This document shows, piece by piece, positions 33,537 to 43,158 of a stretch of 64,000 nt of DNA. A program made the position numbers and the translations under genes. The notes beneath the pieces are model-generated. The model was not told where the DNA came from. It saw only the letters and a list, made by a program, of their open reading frames with translations, and did not search any database. This stretch comes from Polysphondylium violaceum (Eukaryota > Evosea > Eumycetozoa > Dictyosteliales > Dictyosteliaceae), in NCBI GenBank assembly GCA_000277445.1, contig AJWJ01000031.1, positions 20,925-84,924 of the forward strand, in the 5' to 3' direction. How positions within the stretch are numbered: the first letter of the stretch is position 1; each line of letters starts with the position of its first letter.

Positions 33537-35300
33537 TTATACTTGATCGAGTAGGTTAGTGTCTATGTTTACAAATTCCTCACTACCGTCATCAATGGTA
33601 TCATATGATTGCGCAATAGACAGCAGCACTGATTTGGGAACGGTGCACTGGAGATTGCGCCTCGAGGGGAGGTGGAGGAATTTTAGGTGCAGAGGAAGCG
33701 ATTTAATTTTAACATTACTTGAAATGGCTTGCTTGATTTTCAGCGACCTGAGATTGGCAGGCAAGAGGTGGGTAGCCAGATCGTGAAAGAGTATCGATAT
33801 GGTCATGTGCTGGATGTGGTCGGGAAACAGCATTTTGCATTTCATCTTTTTCACACACACGTGGCGCAGACTGTCGTTGAAGGCTATGCCGTGCACCCCC
33901 TTGTCTTTGGCCAGCGTCAGGTGGGTGCAGTGGGCAGGCAGCGCAAATGTGTCTGTTTTGTACCAGTGCTGCACACGGTTGTCGATAAACACCTGTCGGA
34001 CTGTGTGCGGGATGGCAATGGTGTGCTGTCGTCGGCCAAACGAGTACTCGGCCACGGACGGGGGCACGACTAGGTCGTCGGGTGTATTGCAGTTGGATAT
34101 ATCCAGACACGTGACGCTGGAGGGAATGGTATCGCGGAGTATGGGCCTAAAGTAGTGCATCGACAGCGTGGTGACACCGGTGGGAATGGCGTTGGGGTAT
34201 GGCACTTCTGTCTCGCCAAAGTCTATCAATGTTTTCAAGTTTGGCGGAAGAAATCCTGCAGGAATCGCATGGTTGTGTATAAGCTTGAGCTTGGTGATCG
34301 AGTGGGGCAAGACGCCCGGCACCAATTCCCAAAAGCAGACCAAATGCGCGTGTTGCAACGTATTGGGTAAAAGGCCTGGTGACCAATACGTACTATGTAT
34401 GACTTTCAGTTTGGTTAAATTGGCCAATTGATGAGACTCCAATCGGGCACCTGATGGATCAGAGAGACAATAGCCACCAGGCAAAGTGGTGGGTTTAATA
34501 AATGCAATAACATACGATTCTTTAACACCTACAGGAAACTTTGAATAAAACTTGGCGTTAATGTGCAGTTTGTTCAACTTTGATGGCCATACAAAAGTGT
34601 TTGGAAATTCAAAGTTATATCTAGATTTTATAGAAATGCTCTCCAACGTGTCCGGTAGGGACTCTATCTTTGATTTCAATGAAAAGCATTTTAGTGTCTT
34701 TAAATTGACTGGCAGACTGTGATTATCGGATCTGAGGGGTGCTTTTAATTGATAAAACTTTAAAGACTCTACACTATCTGGTATCAGGTGGGGATCTAGT
34801 TGAGACACCCGTTTTGATATCTTTAAATGTGTTACACTGTTTGTTAAACAACAACTACCACCACTACTATTGTCAGCACCACTATGATTAGAGAATGATG
34901 ACAATCTTTTATTGCTCAAGCTTTGGTTCCATAAAATGCTCGTTATCAATTCTTTGTGTTGACAATCACCATATTCCTTTATGTCGTCCTGATTATTTAC
35001 AATGAATCTAATTTTTAAATCCTTGGTTGTATTGTTGATGTATCTGATATTTTCATTTAAATAAGCTATTGTACATGTAATTTGTTTTAAATCTGCAAGT
35101 TGATAACTTTTAATTTTCCTCGATAAAAAACTCGATCTCCAAATAAAAAAGAATAAATAGTTTATATTATTACTATTATGACCATTATTATTACAATTAC
35201 TATTCTTCATCCCTTTGCAGAGCTGTTTAAATTTAATTTGTAAAAAACTCAATAAGTTTTCATTTTTTTTTTCCAGTTTTGGATGTTGTATTGTTATCAT
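33537..35300 (-). CDS. FNIP-repeat protein
   Basis: 587 residues from the ATG at 35300. The N-terminal region has a short hydrophobic box-like motif (YLFFFIWRSSFLSRKI) found at the start of many dictyostelid FNIP and F-box-like proteins. From about 170 onwards, repeats of roughly 22-45 residues show the L-P-x-[ST]-[LV]-x-x-L rhythm (SLPDTLESISI, VLPHSITKLKL, FLPPNLKTLI, TIPSSVTCLDI, LLPANLRSLKI). FNIP repeats form LRR-like solenoids and probably bind proteins. These families are hugely expanded in dictyostelids and their functions are mostly unknown. The middle (33.7-34.45 kb) is much richer in G and C than its two ends. Confidence 0.75.
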   Translation of the reverse strand: MITIQHPKLEKKNENLLSFLQIKFKQLCKGMKNSNCNNNGHNSNNINYLFFFIWRSSFLSRKIKSYQLADLKQITCTIAYLNENIRYINNTTKDLKIRFIVNNQDDIKEYGDCQHKELITSILWNQSLSNKRLSSFSNHSGADNSSGGSCCLTNSVTHLKISKRVSQLDPHLIPDSVESLKFYQLKAPLRSDNHSLPVNLKTLKCFSLKSKIESLPDTLESISIKSRYNFEFPNTFVWPSKLNKLHINAKFYSKFPVGVKESYVIAFIKPTTLPGGYCLSDPSGARLESHQLANLTKLKVIHSTYWSPGLLPNTLQHAHLVCFWELVPGVLPHSITKLKLIHNHAIPAGFLPPNLKTLIDFGETEVPYPNAIPTGVTTLSMHYFRPILRDTIPSSVTCLDISNCNTPDDLVVPPSVAEYSFGRRQHTIAIPHTVRQVFIDNRVQHWYKTDTFALPAHCTHLTLAKDKGVHGIAFNDSLRHVCVKKMKCKMLFPDHIQHMTISILFHDLATHLLPANLRSLKIKQAISSNVKIKSLPLHLKFLHLPSRRNLQCTVPKSVLLSIAQSYDTIDDGSEEFVNIDTNLLDQV

Positions 35301-35492
35301 AAATATTCAATTGATCTACTATATTAGTAAATTATATTTTAGCCTTTGTCCAAAAACATCCATAAGTGCATCTTGGAATAAATAAAAGACAAAAGGGTAG
35401 TTTTGATTAAGAGATAATATCTATCCGAGTTTATTTTGATAAATATTTTAAATAGAGTAATATTGTATATGTATTGGATATGGATATAGGGA

Positions 35493-37049
35493 TTAATATT
35501 TAATATGATCGTATTGATGTCTTTTGATTCTTCTTAGGACAACCACAACGACAATGATAATGATTATAACACCGCCAATAACACCAATTGCAATACCAGC
35601 TTTTTGACCACCGGTGAGACCTTTGTTTTTGTTTGGGACATAGGTACCGCATATGACACTTTCGTCTTGAGCGTCGGTGATGTAGCAGGTGCTGGTGGGT
35701 GAACAAGAGATACCAAAGGCGTTGTCACTTTCGACGTGAGAGGGGGGATCGCCAAAGGTGGTGAGATTTGGGTAGAGGTAGGAACTGGCGCAATAGAGAT
35801 TGGTGCCGTTGGGACCGTTGTTGTTTTGGAGATCGACGTTTTTCATATTAACAGAGTTGGAGTTGAGATAGAGACCACCACCTAGGACAGTGGCAACGTT
35901 GGCTGTGATGTTGAGGTCGGTAAAGGAAGATGTACTGGTGAAGGTGCCGTCTTGGTAACCGGCGATGGCGCCACCGTAAGAGGCAGTGTTGGATTCAAAT
36001 TCGCTCGATGCAATTCTGACATAAGATTTTTCAAAGTAGACACCGGCGCCATAGGATGGGTACGAGTTTTTGTAGAAATATGAATTGAGAATCTGTGCGT
36101 ATTGGACTTGCACAATGAGTATGCCACCCATGCCAGCATTGTTTGTAAAGTTGCAGAGATTGACGGCGGCATTGTTCATCATCAAGTATGCAACGGCGGC
36201 AGCTTTTGTGCCACCACCAGTGTTTTGGTCAAATGTGCAGCTTTGGATGGTGGGCATCTCTGTAGAGATACCAATCTGGACCATACCACCTCTGTTGATA
36301 TAGTTTTTGCTGAAAGTGCTGGTTTGGAGCATGACTTGGTTTGGTGACATCATGTACAACAAGGCGTTGTATGTGCCGTTGTTGTTGGTAAAGGTGTTGG
36401 CTCTCATGTAAAAGTTATGGTAGGCTTCCGAGTAGAGGACGGCACCCTTGTAGGCAGTGTTGTAGGTGAATTGTGAGTTGGTGATAAAGATGTTGGATAG
36501 GCCATAAGTGTGCGATGAGTTGAATAAAAAGACACCGCCGTTGGTGGCATTGTTGGCAGTAAACACGCAGTTGTCAATGTACATTGTGATGGCAGTTCTG
36601 TTTACGTTCGACTGAATGATATTGGTTACACCGTCTTGGTAGTTGGCGTTCATGACCTGGACACCAGTCATGTTAAAGTTGGTGATGTAGTTGTACCCGT
36701 TGTTTACAGCAGTGGTATCAGTGATGGTAACCAAAGGTGTAGTGATGCCTCTAAGATTAAAGATGGCCTTGCCGGGATTGACAGCCTGATACACAATAGT
36801 TTGGTTGAGATAGTTCATATTAAAGTTGTCTTTGGCCACATGTTCACCATCCAACAACATCAAAACCACATTGCTTTGGTCTGTGCAAGTCTCAATAGCA
36901 TACTTAATACTCGAGCAGCCCATATTACTGGTAGCACCACATTTTTGGGTGATTATCGACTTGGGGTCTACATACACCTGGCATGGTGCACCCTGTGCGA
37001 TCGCTGTACATAAAATAATAGAAAATACAAATAAATATAGTTTGTTCAT
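35493..37049 (-). CDS. Beta-helix (pectin lyase-like) cell-surface protein
   Basis: 518 residues starting at the ATG at 37049, chosen because it begins a clean signal peptide (MNKLYLFVFSIILCTAIAQG); an ATG 39 bp upstream in frame would place it inside. Repeated short strands rich in Asn (MTGVQVMNANYQDG, NSSHTYGLSNIFITNSQFTY, RIASSEFESNTASYGGAIAG) follow the right-handed parallel beta-helix pattern with Asn ladders and G-G-[GA]-[VIL] turns. The C-terminus has a membrane segment (AGIAIGVIGGVIIIIIVVVV) and basic tail. Proteins of this type are abundant in dictyostelids and probably are surface or endosomal glycoproteins. No catalytic residues are recognised. Confidence 0.75.
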   Translation of the reverse strand: MNKLYLFVFSIILCTAIAQGAPCQVYVDPKSIITQKCGATSNMGCSSIKYAIETCTDQSNVVLMLLDGEHVAKDNFNMNYLNQTIVYQAVNPGKAIFNLRGITTPLVTITDTTAVNNGYNYITNFNMTGVQVMNANYQDGVTNIIQSNVNRTAITMYIDNCVFTANNATNGGVFLFNSSHTYGLSNIFITNSQFTYNTAYKGAVLYSEAYHNFYMRANTFTNNNGTYNALLYMMSPNQVMLQTSTFSKNYINRGGMVQIGISTEMPTIQSCTFDQNTGGGTKAAAVAYLMMNNAAVNLCNFTNNAGMGGILIVQVQYAQILNSYFYKNSYPSYGAGVYFEKSYVRIASSEFESNTASYGGAIAGYQDGTFTSTSSFTDLNITANVATVLGGGLYLNSNSVNMKNVDLQNNNGPNGTNLYCASSYLYPNLTTFGDPPSHVESDNAFGISCSPTSTCYITDAQDESVICGTYVPNKNKGLTGGQKAGIAIGVIGGVIIIIIVVVVVLRRIKRHQYDHIKY

Positions 37050-37193
37050 TGTGTGTGTATGATTATAATTATTGATTACTATAAACAACTAAATAAATAA
37101 CATACGTCATACAAATGTAAAAAAAATAATAAAAAATAAATAAAAAAAAAGAAAATTAAATTAATTATTGCTCGGGAAAAACCCCGTATTTAT

Positions 37194-37274
37194 ATGGAAA
37201 CACTTCGACTTTTGAAAAGTTTTTTTACTTTTTTTTTTTTGCGACCAAAAGTGTTTTGGTTTTCAAAGTTTCCA
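37194..37274. repeat. Imperfect inverted repeat around a T tract
   Basis: TGGAAAC and TTTGAAAA on the left pair with TTTTCAAA and GTTTCCA on the right; the interior is largely T. It lies about 150-225 bp upstream of the beta-helix gene on its coding strand. Confidence 0.5.
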
Positions 37275-37944
37275 TCCTGTGTTGAACAATCTTAGTTTAT
37301 TAGAATATCAGACGTTTGGTGAAGGTGTCTCTGATTGCAAAGATCAGCATACTTGCACAATCATTAAATACATGTAAGGACCCAATATATGTATTGATTC
37401 GTTAAAGAGATGTGTAGTGCACTATCATTAGACTTGAGCAAAGGTCAGTAGGTGAGGTTTAAAAAGAGTGAAAATGGCCGGGTTAGGATCTACTTTCTTG
37501 AATTCAGGTCGAAAATTATCGTTTTGTTCTATCTAAATTAAAAAAAACAAATTCAATCTTTGCAGTGCTGTCCCACTCCAACTATTTCGTGTGGTTAAAA
37601 AAAAATAAAGTATGAATCTATCCAACAAAAGGGAATTGAAAAAACTAGAAATGATTACAGTTCAACTAGTGATTGATCTACATCGTTATCAAATGATAAA
37701 GGTTTTAATATACTTTGGGGAATGATATCGAGCTTTTTTATCTCAAAGAGAACAATATTCTTTAAGATAAAGTAAATATATTTATGTGTTATCAATTAAA
37801 TTTCAAGATTTAAAAATGTCCATAAGGAAGGATGTTGAAAATAGAGTAGTCATAGAATATATCAAATTGGCTAACTAATTATAATAGTGATTGGTTTTTA
37901 ACTGTTTCTTCTTAGGCATTGATTCTAAACATTTGGTTATTGAT

Positions 37945-38330
37945 TTATACCAATATTTTCTCATTCTTTTTTATCATTATTAGTACAATATCATCTCCTA
38001 AGATAGCATCGCTACTTGTGTAAGATAAACTTGATATTTTATCCATCATTTCAAATAAAAGGAATTTAAAGTCTGATTTATTTTTAAAGACAAGGGTTAG
38101 TGAGGATAAAAAAGGTGGTCTTAGAGATTTGATAAATTCAGGCAAGTAATCTATTGATAGTCTTTTCCCTATGTGTTTGTCCACTGGTGCGAGTATGACG
38201 AGTTCCGTTACTCCTTTTTGATTTTGTTGACGCTATTTTCTCTAATAAATACACATTCCTTTCTATTATCACCATCATCCTGAACGAATGATATCTCGTT
38301 TACTTTTTCATTGTGCTGATGTTGGCAGGT
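37945..38330 (-). pseudogene. Frameshifted coding relic of unknown family
   Basis: The minus strand reads NEKVNEISFVQDDGDNRKEC and VFIRENSVNKIK, then hits a stop. One frame over it continues VTELVILAPVDKHIGKRLSI, DYLPEFIKSLRPPFLSSLTL and SSDAILGDDIVLIMIKK to a stop at 37945. The two parts look like one protein broken by a one-base shift. No ATG-led exon is visible. Family not recognised. Confidence 0.4.
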
Positions 38331-39500
38331 GGTAACGCGTGCGCACACAGTGTTTTCAACTATTTCTGCAAATTGATTTTTTCATATCTCACACGCACAC
38401 ACAGTATATTATATCGTGGTGGTGTAAAATACATATATATATAAATAGATAAAGTGTAGTATTAAATAGGGGAATAAGATAATTGGCAGTTATAATTCTT
38501 TTGGCAAGTGTGGTGGGTTAAGTTGAGGTGAGATATATCATATATAGATATATTAAAAAATGATGGAAGTGACAATAAAAAATAAAATGAAAAAACTCAA
38601 AAAGAAAAAAGTAATTTCGATCGATAAACAAGGTTTCGTAAATTCAATTATAAAATCTAAATTTAGCTAATTTAAACAATAAGTGGCACTGATGCCAAAG
38701 GTTTACACTTTTGTTGAAATTAAAAAATCTAAGAACTGGACAACAAAAACGATTTTTTAAAATTAATAGATTATTCACTGTCCTAATTTTTAAAAACGTG
38801 ATCATAACGTAATTTATAAAAGAAATTATCATGATTTGAGATATATATTTATTGTATAGTTTCTTGATCGAAGATCAGAATTTTTATTATGAATGAAATT
38901 ATTTTGAGAGTAGTTATTGAAATTGGAAAGCAACAACAACAATAACATACACTCTTGCATATATTTGTTCATTGTAAACCCTCAATCTCCTCCAATTAAA
39001 AAACACTAAACACCATAAAAGTACAAATATCAAATAATAACAATGATTTAACTATTTTGGGTAACAGGTAGTCGGGAAAGAGTAGGAGAAGTAGAGTAAA
39101 AATACCACCACTCCCCATCTTACATATGCTTTATATCACAAGCTCATCAAACCGAAACTTATTCGGTTAAAGTATCTAATTTTATCGCACAATATTTAAA
39201 ATGTACATTGTTGTTGTTGTTGTTTTTGTGGATACTAAAATGGGGATATGTATTAGAGTAGGATAGATTTTTGGTCGGGTGGGAAATAGAGTAAAAAGTG
39301 TGGTGAGAGAGTGGTAAAATGTTGAATGTTTTGATTTTACATTAAATCTAATGGTGTGTTTGTGTGTGTTTAAACCACCAATATTTAATAATTGATTGAT
39401 TCGAGATAAATTTGAATCTTTTCCAATCAGATAAACAACCCCTCAATATGAACTTATCCTCAACAGATTGGATTCATTACACCAAAAAATGGAAATGGAT

Positions 39501-39526
39501 AAAAAAAAAAAAAAAAAAAAAAAAAA
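39501..39526. repeat. Poly-A tract
   Basis: Run of about 26 A in intergenic DNA. Confidence 0.9.
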
Positions 39527-40746
39527 GAAAAACTAAGAAAACAAAGTATCTATTATTCGAGTCAAAAATAGACTATTTCTAAAATTGTCTCTTCACAATT
39601 ACCATTTTGAGGAGAGAGTGGGTTCTATTCTCTATCTACTCACAATAAAAGCTCAATACATCATCAGTATTAATTAAGTATATCAACGATATCGTTTTTG
39701 TTGATGCATTTGAAGAAAACACACGCATAAGTACATATATCACATTTAACAAATATATTCTTGAAAAGACACACTTGAATTACTTTTTCAGTGGTTGTGA
39801 ACAAATCTCGTTCCAAAAAAGATGAAGGAAAAAAAAAGAGTGTGATTTTTTAATAATAGTATTGTATTGGTATGTGGGTACTGTATGATGTTGTCATTAT
39901 TGTTTTTGTTGTAAATACTTGCAGTGTCACAATCAAATTCCATTGTTGGTTAACTCATAATCTATTGGAAATTCAAACAAATTTATATTTTCTCTCTTTT
40001 TGTGAATACACACTTATTATAATTATTGTTTCCTGTTTTTTTGTTTCTCACTTTTTAGTCTCACACCCACACTCTGATATTTACCCCCAACAGGAGCAGC
40101 AGCAGCAAATAATACTCTCACTAGGTTTTAGATGGAAACAATGCATCACTCTGTTTTTAGTGTTGTTCAAATATAAGCAACACTCACACACCACATACAC
40201 AGACACTCACACTCACCAATTAAACCCCCGTTTTCTCCAGTATCTCACTATCTCAACCCTACACTACCACACCACATTGGGTTCATTATTGATTCCAATA
40301 CCAACTCAACACTTCTCTCATCACCCCAATTTAAAAAATATTCAATTTAAATCTTTTTATAATGTGTTTATGAAATTACCAATTCTCTTACCCCCCTAAG
40401 AATTACCTTTTGGATCAAAAAAGATTATGACACACAAAGGGTATAAATTATGAAAAATATCCATTTCTGATTTATCACATTTACTTTTTTTTTTTTTTTT
40501 TTTTTCTTTTTAATATTTATTTATTCGTTTTTTTAACTTTTATTTAAATTAATTATTTAAAACAATTAAATATTGCTGTTTTAGATATTAATTCAGTGTA
40601 AATATTAATTTGATTGTGTGTGGTTGCACGATTCTTTTTTTCGTTACTTTGCCTCCAAAATAATTTCCTACTTCATCAATATATATTTCTTTATATATCC
40701 AAACAGACCCCTCCGCCCCGCCCAAATATATATATTCACCACCAAA

Positions 40747-41692
40747 ATGAATCAAAAAAAAATAACTGGAATTTTTTATGGACTCAGATTTAAAACTGGA
40801 ATAATGCCATTCACAACACTCAGCGTGGGTGTTATTTTTGGATATAAAGAGTTGGGTGTCATTAGTCCAAATTTGTTGCATGTGTTTGTGTTGATTCAAT
40901 TGATATATACATTTTCAGTGATTTTAAATAGTCTCTATGATTCCGAGGTAGGTGTCGATATTGAAGAAACTTCCAAAGACAGAGTCATGTTTGACTATGG
41001 GTTGACAAGAGAAGATATTTTCATATACATCTATGGTGCCATGTTTCTCATTTTCTTGTTGTTTGTAAAAATATTCTTTTACTTTCCAATGTGGAAAAAA
41101 ATGTTGGCCCTCTATCTCGTTTTTCATTTACTCTTTGTGAGCATCTGTTATAACATGCCTCCCATTAGATTCAAGAAAAGATTATTGATGGCTGAGTTGT
41201 CAATCTTTTTATCATATGGTGTGTTGACTTTTACTGGATACTTTTTCAGCACAGGCGTCGTGGCAATTCATTCATTTATATATGGTATTCCTTGCTTTCT
41301 TTTAGTGATAATGAGTATCACTTCAAATTTATTAATAGATATTGAAGATGATAGAAGAGGTGGCTCGAGATCTACTCCAATGGTTTTTGGAGTTAAAGCC
41401 TCTTTATATATTTATATATTTAGTTATATTTTGTATGTAATTGTAAATAATAATATAAATTAAAGTTTTAATTCTAACCTTTAATTAATCAATTGTTAGA
41501 TCATTTATTAGTCTCTTTTTAATTTCAATTTTAAAAAAGAATTTATTTATCAATTTACCATTTTTAATTATCCCAGTTTTTATTAAATTATCAATGATTG
41601 TTAAAAGTGGCGAATATGGAAATTTAAAATTAAAAAATTATATAACAATAGCTTCATTTAATACTTTATATTGTATAGGTATTTGTATATAA
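40747..41692 (+). CDS. UbiA-family prenyltransferase, UBIAD1/MenA-like
   Basis: Two exons (40747-41432 and 41500-41692) encode 292 residues; the second is apparent only after splicing at a gtatgt donor and supplies the last membrane helices. The first metal-binding motif is NSLYDSEVGVD, matching UBIAD1-type N-x-x-Y-D-x-x-x-G-x-D; the second is DIEDDRRGGSRSTP. Around eight hydrophobic helices are visible. These enzymes move a polyprenyl chain from its diphosphate to a quinone or related ring using Mg2+; UBIAD1 and MenA make menaquinone-type products. The motif spacing favours the UBIAD1/MenA branch over COQ2 or heme O synthase. It would be an integral membrane protein of ER/Golgi or mitochondria. 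Confidence 0.85.
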
Positions 41693-41773
41693 TAAACCAA
41701 AATAGATAATAATAATAATAATTTATAATTTATAATTAAGAATAAAAATAATTTATTTGATTTATTTAAAACA

Positions 41774-42511
41774 CTATTCAATGATATATAATATACATAT
41801 TATTAAAAACAAAAGCCCCAAAAAAGCAATTTTGAAAATTGGTAATTTTTGATTTCTTTTTTCACGAATTCTTTGAAAAAGATAGAATTCATATCGAATT
41901 AGACCAAGAGCACCATTTAAAGAATCGACTATTTTCTCATAACATCTTTGATTGCATATGTTGGCTACGGGAAATAGAAGATCGAGATCACCATTCTCTT
42001 GATTGATTGAATATATATCTTCAAATGTAATATTAGAGTGTCTATCACAGGGTACGATACAATCATTAATAGGAATCGAATAGGGTTCCTTGTTTGATTT
42101 TTTCATTTCTTGTTGTTGCTTAACCTTTTCCATTTTTAAACGATTTACTTTATACACAAAATCTTGTGCAAAAGGGAAATCTAGAATATCTACATGAAAT
42201 GAGCTTCTAATGAGAATATCATTTTTAGGGTTGTGGGTATCTTTAAGGTACTGTTTTACATTGTTGATTGTGATTGTGCTCTGTTTCTCTTCAGTACTAC
42301 TATTATCATTTTGATGAGGCTGTTTTAGATTCTTTAATATGAAAAACTGATATTCTAATAGATCGTGTGTTTGTTTAAATGCTGTATAAAACTGTTGAAA
42401 ACACTCTTCTTTGCAATTCTTATTAGGGAACAATTGCTGAAATGATCCTTCATTATCTTTGTGACTCTTTAATATATACAAATAATCTATATCTCTATGA
42501 TTGCAATTCAT
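41774..42511 (-). CDS. Tail-anchored protein of two diverged repeats
   Basis: 245 residues with a C-terminal membrane anchor (IAFLGLLFLIICILYIIE). Residues about 1-62 and 160-222 are related to each other: both have C-x-R-[HD]-like starts, an I-x-x-I-x-x-x-[NK]-[QD]-[ED]-[NG] segment, L-F-P-x-x-x-x-C-x-x-x-C, and an amphipathic helix ending in YEF-[FY]-L or YQFFIL. The paired Cys (NKNCKEEC, NICNQRC) recur in each. No known family recognised. It probably faces the cytosol. Confidence 0.6.
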   Translation of the reverse strand: MNCNHRDIDYLYILKSHKDNEGSFQQLFPNKNCKEECFQQFYTAFKQTHDLLEYQFFILKNLKQPHQNDNSSTEEKQSTITINNVKQYLKDTHNPKNDILIRSSFHVDILDFPFAQDFVYKVNRLKMEKVKQQQEMKKSNKEPYSIPINDCIVPCDRHSNITFEDIYSINQENGDLDLLFPVANICNQRCYEKIVDSLNGALGLIRYEFYLFQRIREKRNQKLPIFKIAFLGLLFLIICILYIIE

Positions 42512-43158
42512 TTCTTCAAATTAAATTTAATTTGTTAATTTTTTTCATATGATGGGGGTTTTTTATATTTTCTCAAAAGATGGAATTTGATGGGGGTTGG
42601 GCTCTTCAGTTACTTGCCCCTCATCATATTTAAGAATGAAAACCACAAAAACAAAACTTATATCTAACAAAAAAGTAAACATAACCTATTACCGATTGAA
42701 ACAAACATAAATATGGTAAATCCCTATAGCAATAATTATTAGCAGCAACAAGCATATGGAAGCCGTCCAAAAGGTAAAAACAATTATTGGTACCTATAAT
42801 ATTATCTATAGAAAGAATATCTATCCGAAAAACAAAAAGAGAAGTTTTTAGAGCAAATAAATACAAATACAAAAAAACTATTTAGATCTTAATGAAGTAT
42901 CACTCTTTTTTTAGAGTTTGTAATGTTTTTTACTATTTGTATAAACTATGGCGATGTGTGTATAGTTTATACAACCATTATTATTATAAATAAAATCATC
43001 TATTTGGTTTACATAAATATTTAATTTACAAATTTATTAAAAATACTTGTTGTGTGTTGATATATGTGTGAATAGATAATTATCCAATAAAAGATAATTA
43101 TAAAAAATGATTACTATTCTTTGCCATCATATTGTATGTGTATATATGTGTTTACCCA
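42512..43158. other. Spacer with a perfect hairpin
   Basis: No gene. It contains the 13-bp hairpin at 42937-42974 and G-rich tracts near 42552 and 42590 (ATGGGGGTT repeated) that may be promoter elements of the minus-strand gene at 42511. Confidence 0.45.
42937..42974. repeat. Perfect 13-bp hairpin
   Basis: TTGTATAAACTAT (42937-42949) and its exact reverse complement (42962-42974) flank a 12-base GC-richer loop. It lies about 185 bp past the 3' end of the minus-strand Q/N-rich gene. Confidence 0.85.

Larger units (their letters stand above)
37050..40746. other. 3.7-kb region without intact genes
   Basis: Contains an inverted repeat flanking a T tract (37194-37274), one frameshifted coding relic on the minus strand (37945-38330), poly-A at 39501-39526, poly-T near 40483-40505, and GT- or CA-rich stretches near 39280-39370 and 40180-40220. 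It ends at the start of the UbiA gene. Nothing else credible seen. Confidence 0.5.
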
